Assembly (NCBI GenBank): GCA_003513495.1
Contig: DOPM01000055.1
Location: 1 to 64,000, forward strand
Reading direction: 5' to 3'
Length of the DNA: 64,000 bases
Source: Desulfosporosinus sp.
GTDB taxonomy: Bacteria > Bacillota > Desulfitobacteriia > Desulfitobacteriales > Desulfitobacteriaceae
The notes under the pieces are model-generated. The model ran no database searches. It was not told the origin of the DNA and saw only the letters and a program-made list of their open reading frames with translations. The stretch's first letter is position 1, and each line of letters opens with the position of its first letter. The translations under genes were made by a program, and so were the position numbers. Positions 42,369 through 51,946 of the stretch are shown here, piece by piece.

Positions 42369-42995
42369 CTAGCCAATTAGCTTTAGGCAAAGATCTACTG
42401 AAGAAGCAGCGTCGGGAGCATATCCGTCTGCCCCTATTTCATCAGCAAACTCCTGGGAGATTGGAGCTCCACCAATGATATATTTTACGTTTAAGCCTTC
42501 TTCTTTTATTAATTCAATGGTGTCTTTCATCTGAAGCATGGTCGTGGTGAGAAGAGCAGACATAGCAACGATATCCGGTTTATGTTCTTTAATGGCTGCC
42601 ACAAATTTTTCGGGGGGAATGTCAACTCCTAAATTGATAACATTAAATCCTCCGCTTTCCATCATCATACCAACCAAATTTTTACCGATGTCATGAAGGT
42701 CACCTTTTACAGTTCCGATAAGGACTTTTCCTTTGCTGGGCATATCGGTGTCGGCAATCAACGGTTTTACGATTTCAATTCCAGCCGCCATGGATCTAGC
42801 ACACATTAGTACTTCCGGAACGAACATGTCTCCATTTTTGAAACGAACACCGACTACATTCATCCCTGCAATTAATCCCTGATTGATGATTTCGATGGGG
42901 CTTACCCCTGCGTCTACCATTGCTTTAGTTTGTTCTTTGACCTGATCTACTCTTCCGGAAATAACACTTTGGTTTAATGGTTCAAAATTTGTCAT
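42369..42995 (-). CDS. Corrinoid (B12-binding) protein, MtgC/MtbC type
   Basis: The 208-residue protein has a four-helix cap (about 1-85, SPIEIINQGLIAGMNVVGVRFKNGDMFVPEVLMCARSM) and a Rossmann B12 domain with the base-off motif GDLHDIGKNLVG (DXHXXG, about 109-120) and a later GGAPIS. It carries the methyl group between an MttB-family enzyme and the MtgA-like enzyme. It lies downstream of one MttB-family gene, with the TIM-barrel gene between. Confidence 0.95.
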   Translation of the reverse strand: MTNFEPLNQSVISGRVDQVKEQTKAMVDAGVSPIEIINQGLIAGMNVVGVRFKNGDMFVPEVLMCARSMAAGIEIVKPLIADTDMPSKGKVLIGTVKGDLHDIGKNLVGMMMESGGFNVINLGVDIPPEKFVAAIKEHKPDIVAMSALLTTTMLQMKDTIELIKEEGLNVKYIIGGAPISQEFADEIGADGYAPDAASSVDLCLKLIG

Positions 42996-43071
42996 AATTA
43001 TTACTACCTCCTATACTTACTAAAAATCTATCTATTGGGGAGTTTGTGCTTGATCTAATAAAACCAATTAA

Positions 43072-43965
43072 CTATTTGCCGATACCGAGAACTTCCCGAG
43101 CATATTTTATACTTTTAAGGCATGCCTCAAGTTGTTTCTGCTGAGCGACTTCGAGAGAGTCACCTTCCATATCCCATTCGATTTCAAACGTAATTCGGTC
43201 AGTTGGCGATACTTCTTTAATTGTGTTATATACCTTAATACAATCAATGTCGCCATCTCCCAAAGCTACCCCATGGAATCGAATTCCAAACTCATCCCTG
43301 TCAAGTTTATGGTCACAAAAATGGTTGACAAAAGCATACGGTGCGAGTTTTTCAACCGCGCTCATCGGGTCTTCAAGAACACACATGGAATTAACCGTAT
43401 CCACACAGGCACCAACCAACGGATGATTGATTTGTTTAATTAGCCAAATAACCTCATCTGCAAAAGTATCGGTGTGGTTCTCTATAGCAAGTTTAATTCC
43501 CGTTTTTTCAAGCAAAGGCAATGCAGCCTTAATCTCTTCATAAATATCTACCAGTTGTTTCATTACTTGTGGATGAAAGCAGCTGCCATATAGAGGCCGA
43601 GGACGGCGAACATCTAAACTAACCTTTGCAATATCAGCCCCCAGGGCTTCAGCAATTTTTATACCTACCTCTATGCTGTCATTAATCCTGGAATCAAATG
43701 GGGAATCCAAGGAAAAATTGTATTCTACATATAAGTTATGTTGCTTAAAAGCATCCCTGACTTCTTTAAGACGCTGCTCATCCTTTGTTTCCAGATCACA
43801 ACCAGTAATATGCAGTCCATCTAAACCCCACTTAACCGCATTATCTATAAGCTGCATTAATGTCATCGCTTTTGGGCGGTACTCATTAAAATTTGCATAA
43901 TTTTCCCCTAATCCCCAAAGATGAAGCGTATAGGTATGCAAACCAAGCTTCATTGTTTTTGACAT
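43072..43965 (-). CDS. Xylose-isomerase-like TIM-barrel protein
   Basis: The protein (297 residues from ATG 43965) has the AP_endonuc_2/sugar phosphate isomerase pattern: LGLHTYTLHLWG, GLDGLHITGCDLE, NLYVEYNFSLDSPF, IKLAIENHTDTFADEV, VGACVDTVNSM, and FEIEWDMEGDS. The Glu, His and Asp positions for a divalent metal are visible. The reaction is unknown; such enzymes isomerise or epimerise sugars or related compounds. It sits between an MttB-family gene and the corrinoid gene, so it may act on the same substrate or a conjugate. Confidence 0.75.
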   Translation of the reverse strand: MSKTMKLGLHTYTLHLWGLGENYANFNEYRPKAMTLMQLIDNAVKWGLDGLHITGCDLETKDEQRLKEVRDAFKQHNLYVEYNFSLDSPFDSRINDSIEVGIKIAEALGADIAKVSLDVRRPRPLYGSCFHPQVMKQLVDIYEEIKAALPLLEKTGIKLAIENHTDTFADEVIWLIKQINHPLVGACVDTVNSMCVLEDPMSAVEKLAPYAFVNHFCDHKLDRDEFGIRFHGVALGDGDIDCIKVYNTIKEVSPTDRITFEIEWDMEGDSLEVAQQKQLEACLKSIKYAREVLGIGK

Positions 43966-43998
43966 GGTCTTCCCCGCCTTCAAAGAATATTCTATCCC

Positions 43999-45432
43999 TT
44001 ACCCCAACCATTTCTTTTCTAATTCCAAGAGATCTTTCAGCTTATCCGAGGGTAGGGGTGGAACTTCATGATTTTCAATTACATAGCGTGCTTTAGTATT
44101 TAACCTTTCCGTTAATGAAGGCATTGTTTGTCCTTTTTGTAAAACTGAACGGTCAAACAAGGATGGTACCCAGAAATCCCGGAAATGCTTATAAGTATGC
44201 TCATGAGAAATATAACTTCCGCCGTTTCCGATCTCATCAACCACATCAAGAGCTAATGTTTCATCAGTTACGGGAATTCCGCCTAAAATTCTTCTTACCA
44301 TTCCTTGGATTTCATCAGCCAAGAGGAGAACTTCCGGACAGGTCACCGTTGCCTGATCCATTAAACCAGTGTCATGAACTAGGTTAGCACCGCTTAGCCC
44401 TGACATAAGACTGGAGATAGCAATTTCCGCAGCACACTGTTGATCCACAGTTTTGGCGTCAACGGTAGCGGCAGTACCCCAAATAGGAATTTTTAAGTAA
44501 TGAAGAATATCTGTAAGTCCGGCAACACTTAGGCTCATTTCGGGAGCACCATAAGAAAATCTGGTAGTCTTCATATCCATAATTGAAGCAACTCCACCGG
44601 TAATAAAGGGAGCACCAGGTTTAGTCAGCTGATGAACAACCATTCCAGTAAAGGCTTCCGCTAAATTCTGTGCCAGCATTCCAGCTAAAGTAGCAGGGGC
44701 AGTAGCTCCGGCCATTGGCATGGGATAATAGACCAATGGAATTCCTTTTTCCGCACAGATCTTAATCTCTTTCATGGTGTTGCCGTCATGGCTGAGGGGG
44801 CTGATCGGCTCCTGGATATGAAAAATATATGGATTCATCCTCAATTCATCATATCCACCAGCCACAATTGCCGCCATATCGATAATATCCAGGAGAGAAT
44901 CGGCATTGGTACAACTGAAACCGATAGGTTTTCTCATATACAGCATCATCTGACGGATAATAACCCGGTCAGCCACATCTCTGGGTACATCAGCACTAAA
45001 GCAAGCGTTTAAGACAAACTCAATATTCTTGCTATAATCAATTACTGTAGCCATATCCTTACCATCTTTACTGGTAAAAGGACGTCTTTCTCCAGTATAA
45101 GGATCAAGATAATCAGGGTTGTCTGGGTTGCAGCCAAAGTAAACATTGTTATCTTCTAAGAATAATTTTCTTTCCCCATCTCGATTACAAAGAACCACCC
45201 GAGGCGGTACGGTTTTCAGAGCACGTTCGACAAGATAGGCAGGAATCCGCACTTTGTTTCCCGGTCCCACAAGGGCGCCCTGATCGGCAAGGAACTGGAG
45301 TGTTTCTTGGCAGTCAATTTTCATGCCTGTTCTTTCTAAAATTTCGAGTGCCGCAAAATAAATTGATTTGATCTGATCGTCAGACAATACCCGCATTTGG
45401 GGTGTAATAAAGTGAGCATTATTTGATCTCAT
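43999..45432 (-). CDS. MttB-family corrinoid methyltransferase (non-pyrrolysine), copy C
   Basis: The 477-residue protein is of the trimethylamine methyltransferase superfamily: ALEILERTGMKIDCQET, PPRVVLCNRDGERKLFLE, GCNPDNPDYLDP, PMPMAGATAPATLAGMLAQNLAE, and ALDVVDEIGNGGSYISHEHTYKHFRDFW. There is no in-frame amber codon, so it belongs to the MtgB/MtpB-like group, which demethylates betaines without pyrrolysine. ATG 45432 follows GGAGAGG and is preferred to an upstream in-frame start. It lies upstream of the TIM-barrel and corrinoid genes, which makes it the best candidate for the main substrate methyltransferase. Confidence 0.9.
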   Translation of the reverse strand: MRSNNAHFITPQMRVLSDDQIKSIYFAALEILERTGMKIDCQETLQFLADQGALVGPGNKVRIPAYLVERALKTVPPRVVLCNRDGERKLFLEDNNVYFGCNPDNPDYLDPYTGERRPFTSKDGKDMATVIDYSKNIEFVLNACFSADVPRDVADRVIIRQMMLYMRKPIGFSCTNADSLLDIIDMAAIVAGGYDELRMNPYIFHIQEPISPLSHDGNTMKEIKICAEKGIPLVYYPMPMAGATAPATLAGMLAQNLAEAFTGMVVHQLTKPGAPFITGGVASIMDMKTTRFSYGAPEMSLSVAGLTDILHYLKIPIWGTAATVDAKTVDQQCAAEIAISSLMSGLSGANLVHDTGLMDQATVTCPEVLLLADEIQGMVRRILGGIPVTDETLALDVVDEIGNGGSYISHEHTYKHFRDFWVPSLFDRSVLQKGQTMPSLTERLNTKARYVIENHEVPPLPSDKLKDLLELEKKWLG

Positions 45433-45627
45433 TTTGACCTCTCCTTCAAGCATTTTTTCTGATTATAAATTTATTTTTCTATATAGAAAATATTCGTCAT
45501 GAATTAAGTTTTTTCCTGCTAAATAATAAGTAAATTTCAAATTTTTTTAACATTAGTAATTCAATCTTCTAATAGCGTTTTTTCGATTATTAATAGACAT
45601 TCGAGTAACAATAATTAATACCCTTGG

Positions 45628-46335
45628 CTAGGCTATTCCCATATAAGTTTTCTTGATATGGTCATTTTCTCTTAACTCTTGACTGCTGCCTTCTTCTACA
45701 ATACTACCCTGTTCAAGAACATAGCCGCTATCGACAATTTTCAATGTTGTATTAACATTTTGTTCTACAAGTAATACAGTAACTCCTATAGTAGTTAATT
45801 CCTTTAAGGTTTTAAAAACATCCAGCACCAATTTTGGGGCAAGACCCAGTGAAGGTTCATCAACCAGCATCAATTTTGGCTCAAGCATTAACCCCCTGGC
45901 AATGGCAAGCATTTTTCTTTCTCCTCCACTCATACTGCCGGCAAACTGCTTTTTGCGCTCTGCCAACCTGGGAAACAGCTCAAAAACTTTCTCAAGTGAA
46001 TTCTTTACCTTTTGCTTGTCCTTAATGGTATACGCCCCCATCAGGAGATTCTCCATAACAGTCATTCCGGAAAAGAGACACCCATCATCCGTTACATAGC
46101 TGATTCCTAACCTTGTAATCTGCTGCACCGGGAGTCCGCTAATCTTTTTACCCATAAACCATATTTCCCCTTGGGAAGGTGTGACAATCCCTGAAATAGT
46201 ACGTAAAGCTGTTGTTTTCCCGACTCCGTTTGGCCCTAATAAAGCTACAAACTTTCCTTCATTAACTTCGAGGGAAACATTCCACAATACCCCCAGCTTT
46301 CCATAACCAGCATTAATATTGCAAAGTTTCAGCAC
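45628..46335 (-). CDS. livF: Branched-chain-type ABC transporter ATPase LivF-like
   Basis: The 235-residue ATPase has Walker A GPNGVGKTT (about 34-42), signature MSGGERKML, Walker B LMLVDEPSLGLAP and the LivF C-terminal YVLEQGSIVEEG. GTG start follows GGAGGGG. With LivG it drives the LivHM permease. Confidence 0.9.
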   Translation of the reverse strand: MLKLCNINAGYGKLGVLWNVSLEVNEGKFVALLGPNGVGKTTALRTISGIVTPSQGEIWFMGKKISGLPVQQITRLGISYVTDDGCLFSGMTVMENLLMGAYTIKDKQKVKNSLEKVFELFPRLAERKKQFAGSMSGGERKMLAIARGLMLEPKLMLVDEPSLGLAPKLVLDVFKTLKELTTIGVTVLLVEQNVNTTLKIVDSGYVLEQGSIVEEGSSQELRENDHIKKTYMGIA

Positions 46336-46370
46336 ATTATCCCCTCCGAACTACCGTATTGATAATTGTA

Positions 46371-47099
46371 TTAATGAACATTTTCTTCTCCTAAATAGGC
46401 TTTCATTACCTCAGGATTATTTAAAATTTCTTCTACAGCGCCTTCTGCGATTTTGGCTCCAAAATTCAACACCGCTATTCGGTCACATACGCCCATAATG
46501 AACTTCATTACATGTTCTATGCAAATAATAGTAACTCCACTATCTCTAATTCTTCTTATCAAATCAATAAAATCCGGTAGTTCAGACGGAGTTAATCCTG
46601 CTGCCACCTCGTCAAGGAGGAGTAGTTCTGAGTTAGTAGCCAAAGCACGAGCGAGTTCTAAACGTTTCAGTTGCATGGTATTTAAATTATCTGCAAGGAC
46701 ATCTTTTGCTGCATTAAAACCAACAAAATCCATTAATTCTTTTGCATGTTTTTCTGGATTTTTATGTTGCTTACCCCCATAGACTACAGCCACTTTAACA
46801 TTATCCAAGGCACTTAACTTGGGAAAGGATCTTACAATTTGAAAAGTCCTGGCGATCCCTTTATGACAGAGCTGAGTAGGCGACAATCCGGTAATTTCTT
46901 GTTCCTTAAAAGTAATTTTGCCTTTTTCAGGCTTGTAAAAGCCGGAAATACAGTTCAAGAAAGTAGTCTTACCCGCTCCGTTAGGGCCGATTAAACCAAA
47001 TATTTCTCCCTTATTGACTGTAATTGATACATCCTTTACTGCCACTAAGCCGCCAAACCTTTTTTCGACTCCCTCGGTTTTTAACAGCACAGATTTCAC
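46371..47099 (-). CDS. livG: Branched-chain-type ABC transporter ATPase LivG-like
   Basis: The 242-residue ATPase has Walker A GPNGAGKTT (about 38-46), Walker B LLLLDEVAAGL and the LivG-specific C-terminus ICIEHVMKFIMGVCDRIAVLNFGAKIAEG. The signature LSGGQ is replaced by DNLNTMQLKRLELARAL, which is degenerate but typical of some LivG. GTG start; the exact codon is not certain. Confidence 0.88.
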   Translation of the reverse strand: MKSVLLKTEGVEKRFGGLVAVKDVSITVNKGEIFGLIGPNGAGKTTFLNCISGFYKPEKGKITFKEQEITGLSPTQLCHKGIARTFQIVRSFPKLSALDNVKVAVVYGGKQHKNPEKHAKELMDFVGFNAAKDVLADNLNTMQLKRLELARALATNSELLLLDEVAAGLTPSELPDFIDLIRRIRDSGVTIICIEHVMKFIMGVCDRIAVLNFGAKIAEGAVEEILNNPEVMKAYLGEENVH

Positions 47100-47169
47100 C
47101 TGCTTTCCGAATAGATCAACTAATGTTTGCCGGTGCCCGCAATAGCAGCGGGCACCAGAATATTCAATG

Positions 47170-48450
47170 TTATTTCGCGTAATCCGGGATCTTCAAATCT
47201 CCCACTTTTTGAGCATCTGGCCAAACCACGGTTGCTTTGCCCTCAAAATATTGAACTACAGGAAAAATGTAGTTCTTTTCACCTACAACAGGATCAGGAG
47301 CAGACGTTTTATCAAATTTGTACTCGGGAATCACAACACCATCTGTAAAGGTAATTTGTCCGGTCATAAGTTTCTCCTGGGAAAATTTAAAGAGTGTTTC
47401 TTTGTCCAATTTGCCGTGTTCTTTCAACGTTTCATTGGCGCACTTAATGAAGAACCGGGTGTAATCATATACCTGTCCACCGGCAGCAGGAGATGGATCA
47501 TAACCATATTTTGCTTTAAAATCAGCAGCAAATTTTAATGCTTTGTCCGTTGTAAAAACAGGTCGATTGTCTAGAATATAATCAGAAGCATTACCTGTTA
47601 AAGAATAAAAACCAGCGGTTTCACCTAAAGCGTCACTAATCATCAGGGCCTTTAAGTTTTGTTCTCTGGACTGCTTAATGAATGCCGCAATGGAAGGAGG
47701 CGAGGAGATTGTTCCAGCTACCAGGGAGACATCAAGACTCTTCATTTTTGCTATTAAAGGATACATATCAGTTTCGCCTAATTTTGTATACTCTTCATTG
47801 ACTACTTGCCAACCGGCATCAGTAAACCTTTTTTTCATACTTGCCCCGTAGCTTCTACCCCAGTCAGTATCATCACCGTATATAGCCAACTTTTTGTTAC
47901 GAGGACTCCATTGACCTTTCTCAATGGCTTGGCTGACAACATCAACATAGGCCTGGGTCATTTTGTCCGGCATAGCCCAACCTTTATTAATCCAGTAATG
48001 ATATTTAGGATCTGAGGCCCATTTTTCATTGATCGTTCCAGCGGCACCCATGCCGAAATAGTGAGGAATTTGATATTTGGCTACGGTCTCCATTAAGGCT
48101 ACCGCCACAGAGCTGTTCCAATTCAGGATACCTACGTCAATTTTGTCCCTGACCACAGCCTGTTCATAAGCCGAAGTCCCTTTTTGAGGATCTGCTCCGT
48201 CATCAATCCAAACCAACTTCACATTGTAGTCACCGATTTTGTTTCCGACTTCATCAAAAGCCATGGTGACCGTATCCTTAAATTCTTGTCCTGCTTTGGC
48301 ACTGGGACCAGTCAGCGGTAAATCCACACCAACAGTTAATACCTTGGAGTCACCATCCGATGATGATTTTTGTCCGCAGCCTGAAGCAAATAAAGTTACA
48401 ACAAGCAGCATAACCAAAAATATCGACCCTAGTTTAGTAAACTTTTTCAT
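47170..48450 (-). CDS. livK: Periplasmic-type binding lipoprotein, LivK/amide family
   Basis: The 426-residue protein has a lipoprotein signal (LFASGC, cysteine about 25) and a Peripla_BP_6 domain: TVGVDLPLTGPSAKAGQEFKDTVTMAFDEVGN, LNWNSSVAVALMETVAKYQIP, and KLAIYGDDTDWGRSYGASMKKRF. It is the receptor of the adjacent LivHMGF transporter. Family members bind amino acids, amides and betaines; the ligand here is unknown, with a proline- or hydroxyproline-derived betaine proposed from the neighbours. Confidence 0.9.
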   Translation of the reverse strand: MKKFTKLGSIFLVMLLVVTLFASGCGQKSSSDGDSKVLTVGVDLPLTGPSAKAGQEFKDTVTMAFDEVGNKIGDYNVKLVWIDDGADPQKGTSAYEQAVVRDKIDVGILNWNSSVAVALMETVAKYQIPHYFGMGAAGTINEKWASDPKYHYWINKGWAMPDKMTQAYVDVVSQAIEKGQWSPRNKKLAIYGDDTDWGRSYGASMKKRFTDAGWQVVNEEYTKLGETDMYPLIAKMKSLDVSLVAGTISSPPSIAAFIKQSREQNLKALMISDALGETAGFYSLTGNASDYILDNRPVFTTDKALKFAADFKAKYGYDPSPAAGGQVYDYTRFFIKCANETLKEHGKLDKETLFKFSQEKLMTGQITFTDGVVIPEYKFDKTSAPDPVVGEKNYIFPVVQYFEGKATVVWPDAQKVGDLKIPDYAK

Positions 48451-48570
48451 ATATGTTCCTCCCTTTTTTTCACTTACTTGATATATACCTTGCCAACCAC
48501 TCTCCTACCTTTTCCTTACTCCCCTTAGTCACCTCACTTTGCCCATTTTTTTATTATCCCTAATGTTTAA

Positions 48571-49593
48571 TTAGGCAAATGGATTACTCTCAGGTCCGGT
48601 TAGTTTTCTTTTTTTCTCATTGAAAATACCAACTATATAGTTATAAAAGTGAGCTATCCCACCAGGATAAAAAATCATTACCAATATTAATAACAGCCCG
48701 TAAATAACATACTTAAACTCCATTAAAAAGTTCAGGTACTCAAAGACGGGAACAACCAAAAATGCCGCTAATAATGGTCCCCATATACTTCTTCTTCCGC
48801 CAATATACGCAATAACCAGCACTTCCACCGTGTGCTTAGTGGACATAATATCCGGAGTCAGAATACCCATAAAGTGTGCGTAGAATCCTCCGCATAATCC
48901 TGCCACAAAGCAGGATATGGTAAAGTTAATTACTTTGTATTTCATGGGATCCACACCGCAAGTTCGAGCAGCCTCTGCATCCTGCCCCAATGCACTAAAG
49001 GCCAGTCCTAAATTTGAGTTTGTTACCCGTCTTAATACAATATAAGTTACAATACATATTACAAAGATTACATAAAAGTAAGGTTTTGACCAACCAGTAT
49101 TAAAGTACAAATCAACGTTCAAACCCAGAGCTCCCCTAGTTAAACCCGTCAGAGAAGTGGTAAGTGCCATAAGGATTAAGCCGATAAACCACGCTAGAAT
49201 TGCGGCAAACATTCCATCCATCTTGAGAGTAAGAACTCCAATTAATAACCCGAATATAGCCGCCATAAAAGCACCTGCAAGGGTTCCTATCCATGGGGAA
49301 ATTCCCAAATTCGTCAAGAGCAGAGCAGAAGTATATGCACCTAACCCCATCAATCCGGCATATCCCCAGTTAGCTACATCAATATAACCGGCTGACAAAT
49401 CAAAACCCATTGCCAACGTCCCAAACAATAAACTAATCACCAGCAAACGAAGGATGTATTCATCTCCAATTAGATATGGAGCAAATCCCAACAAAACAAA
49501 CAGTCCTATTGCCACAGGTGAAAGTCCAAAGTTTCCTAAATTATGCTTTAAATTTTTAACAAACCCTGTTTCCAACGATTTTTCGCTTATCAT
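48571..49593 (-). CDS. livM: Branched-chain-type ABC permease LivM-like
   Basis: About nine to ten hydrophobic segments and the LivM motif GAYTSALLLTNLGISPW, GLAFSALGQDAEAARTCGVDPMKYKV and GRRSIWGPLLAAFLVVP. ATG 49593 lies eight bases after GGAGG. It partners LivH, whose gene ends 12 bases before this start. Confidence 0.9.
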   Translation of the reverse strand: MISEKSLETGFVKNLKHNLGNFGLSPVAIGLFVLLGFAPYLIGDEYILRLLVISLLFGTLAMGFDLSAGYIDVANWGYAGLMGLGAYTSALLLTNLGISPWIGTLAGAFMAAIFGLLIGVLTLKMDGMFAAILAWFIGLILMALTTSLTGLTRGALGLNVDLYFNTGWSKPYFYVIFVICIVTYIVLRRVTNSNLGLAFSALGQDAEAARTCGVDPMKYKVINFTISCFVAGLCGGFYAHFMGILTPDIMSTKHTVEVLVIAYIGGRRSIWGPLLAAFLVVPVFEYLNFLMEFKYVIYGLLLILVMIFYPGGIAHFYNYIVGIFNEKKRKLTGPESNPFA

Positions 49594-49605
49594 ATCCATC
49601 ACCTC

Positions 49606-50490
49606 CTATACCTTCATTTTTTTCCCGAATAAGCCGGTAGGTTTAACCAGTAGCACCAAAATAATAATTGATAGACTAACCACGTCCTGCCACATGGCTC
49701 CTAAACTAAATGATGATACTGCTTCAATTACCCCTACAAGAAACCCACCGATAATGGTGGCTTGAATATTACCTAAGCCAACCAGAATCACCACAAACCA
49801 GGATTTATACAGAGGCTGCAAACCCATTGTTGGATAGGCAGGAATTATCGATAGCAGAGCAGCTCCGGCTATGGCGGCCAGCATACTGCTTAAAGCAAAT
49901 GTTAATGTATGGATTTTATTCAGTTCTATCCCCATGAGCATAGCGCCTGTCTCATGCTCGGAAACTGCTCTAATTGCATTACCTGTCCTTGTTTTCTTCA
50001 AAAATAACCAGAAGATTGCTACAGATGCCATTGCAATTAAGAAGCCTACAATTCGGTCGGTTGAAACACTTAGTCCTGCGAAATTAATTGACCCGCCCCA
50101 GTATTGAGGGACACCTTTAAAATCTGTTCCTACCAAAGCTTGAGCTAAATTTTGTAAAATAAATGAAAGACCTGCTGTAACCAAAAAACTATTCATGATC
50201 CAATCTCCCCGAGACCTTTTCCTTAATGGATAAAAGGTAACTTTCTCCATTAAGGCACCACACACGAATCCCCCGATTCCTGCTAACACTATAGCGATAG
50301 CAGGCGGAAAGCCCCCTAAGGTACAGGCAAAATAAGAAAAATAAGCACCTAGCATATAAAATTCGCCGTGGGCAAAATTAGGAATTCTCATTACCCCAAA
50401 TACCAGGGAAAGACCCATGGCCATGAGAACGTACATTCCCCCTCTTAAAATACCACCTACTAATAAGTCCGAGATTACAGTACTATCCAT
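49606..50490 (-). CDS. livH: Branched-chain-type ABC permease LivH-like
   Basis: The 294-residue permease has about eight membrane segments with the LivH pattern GLSLVFGVMRIPNFAHGEFYMLGAY and NAIRAVSEHETGAMLMGIELNKIH. AAGGAG precedes the ATG. It is first of the transporter genes, 89 bases after an MttB-family gene. Confidence 0.9.
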   Translation of the reverse strand: MDSTVISDLLVGGILRGGMYVLMAMGLSLVFGVMRIPNFAHGEFYMLGAYFSYFACTLGGFPPAIAIVLAGIGGFVCGALMEKVTFYPLRKRSRGDWIMNSFLVTAGLSFILQNLAQALVGTDFKGVPQYWGGSINFAGLSVSTDRIVGFLIAMASVAIFWLFLKKTRTGNAIRAVSEHETGAMLMGIELNKIHTLTFALSSMLAAIAGAALLSIIPAYPTMGLQPLYKSWFVVILVGLGNIQATIIGGFLVGVIEAVSSFSLGAMWQDVVSLSIIILVLLVKPTGLFGKKMKV

Positions 50491-50579
50491 GTCATCACTC
50501 CTTATTGCTTTATTTAAAACATTGCGACTTATTGAAAAAAGCAGACTTTGTTGATATAACCCAATAACTCTTGTTTACT

Positions 50580-51893
50580 TCAAAAAATCGCTGTTCCAAT
50601 CTCTTTAGACGCCAAGTACTCCTTGAGCTGAGTAAAGACTTTTTGAGATAGCTCGGGCTGACAATATTGAGCTAACATCTCTTCCTTTTTTTTATCAATA
50701 TTATTAAGTAACTCTTGGTAAGGATTGGCACCTATAGGGTGGAACCCTTTCCTACTAATAAAAGGTGTATATATTTCATCCGTATTCACCCCTTGCAGAA
50801 ACCGATTTACCATTCCTAAGATTTCTATATCAACTATAAATTTTTCATAGGACATTGCACCATGACTATCTAAAGTCCCTGCACTGTGAATAATCAAATT
50901 AGTCTTCTCTTGGCATGCCACCAAAATATCCATCATACTTTCGTATCCGCTTTGTACTGATAGGCTTTTGGCATCGTTTTCTGTCCCTCCGCCACGACAT
51001 GGTATTCCATACTCTTTTGCTAATCGTGCTCCGTAGGCAACGCACAAAGCTCTTTCAGGTGAACCGTCTGCAATTCCACCAGTTCTCATATCAGCTGCAG
51101 TGGATTGCATGCCATACATAACAGGAGTCCCTTCCCTAACCATTTGAGCTAAAGTTATACCAGCCAGGATTTCTGCATTTGATAAGGCAATTGTTCCTGC
51201 AAGAGTTATCGGTCCAGTAGTTCCTGCCATAACTGCCGGCGAAATAATCACTGGCTGACCGTATTCAGCAAACAGCAAGAGCGTGTCTAAAGTATTTTTA
51301 TCAAACTGTAATGGGCTTGTACTATTTAAGATTGCCATGATCCTGGGCGTACTAATTAGACTTTCTTTTCCAAAAACAATATCCAACATATCCAATACTG
51401 TATTGACCTCTTCCGCCCCGCCTGCCCCTCCCATAAGGCATTTATCAGAATAAGCTAACGCAGCAAACAGCATATTAGGATAACTCTGCCGTGGGCTGAT
51501 ATCGCTTGGTTGGACAAGGATTCCTCCATTAATACTAAAGAAAGGACATTGTTGAATCAGCTTTAAAAAAATTAAATAATCTTCAAACTTTGCCTTTCTT
51601 CTAATACCCTTTTGATCAATAATAGTAGGAGCTCCATAGCCAGCTGCAAATTCTGTTTTTTCACCCCCAAGCAAAATATTGTATTTAGGATTTCTGGCAT
51701 AAACAGAAAAAGCTGAAGGTGCTTTCTTTATCCATTCCTGTACTTGACTGGGAGAAAAAAAAGCAGTTTGTCCATTCACTTTGACCCCCTTTTTTTGAGC
51801 AATGCTCAAAATTTTAGGGTGAAAAATCTTTACTCCGGTCGTTTCCAGTATCTGAAGTGATGTCTCATGAATTTTTTCAAGTTTTTGATTCAA
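50580..51893 (-). CDS. MttB-family methyltransferase, copy B, with a 30-residue internal gap
   Basis: The 437-residue protein is closely related to copy A (52828-54240) over its whole length: TSLQILETTGVKIFHP, SPLQFDKNTLDTLLLFAEYGQP, AVMAGTTGPITLAGTIALSNAE, GIPCRGGGTENDAKS. After MVNRFLQGVNTD it lacks exactly the segment that in A contains LALDVIKQVGPGGEFLTHP and the following residues up to the CRT before ELW, then resumes at EIYTPFIS. That segment is conserved in the family near the corrinoid-contacting end. It starts with TTG behind AAGGAGGTGG. It may be inactive, altered, or a regulator-like paralogue. Confidence 0.85.
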   Translation of the reverse strand: MNQKLEKIHETSLQILETTGVKIFHPKILSIAQKKGVKVNGQTAFFSPSQVQEWIKKAPSAFSVYARNPKYNILLGGEKTEFAAGYGAPTIIDQKGIRRKAKFEDYLIFLKLIQQCPFFSINGGILVQPSDISPRQSYPNMLFAALAYSDKCLMGGAGGAEEVNTVLDMLDIVFGKESLISTPRIMAILNSTSPLQFDKNTLDTLLLFAEYGQPVIISPAVMAGTTGPITLAGTIALSNAEILAGITLAQMVREGTPVMYGMQSTAADMRTGGIADGSPERALCVAYGARLAKEYGIPCRGGGTENDAKSLSVQSGYESMMDILVACQEKTNLIIHSAGTLDSHGAMSYEKFIVDIEILGMVNRFLQGVNTDEIYTPFISRKGFHPIGANPYQELLNNIDKKKEEMLAQYCQPELSQKVFTQLKEYLASKEIGTAIF

Positions 51894-51927
51894 AGATAAC
51901 CACCTCCTTCTAAAAATCTTCAGTACT

Positions 51928-51946
51928 TTAAATCACTATGATTTAA
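51928..51946 (-). promoter_or_regulatory. 19-bp inverted repeat before the copy B methyltransferase
   Basis: TTAAATCA and TGATTTAA form a perfect 8-3-8 repeat 35 bases upstream of the TTG start. The 334-bp gap 51894-52227 is otherwise very AT-rich and shows no gene. It could be an operator for the cupin-XRE regulators nearby; no copy of the motif was found at the other methyltransferase promoters, which weakens this. Confidence 0.3.
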
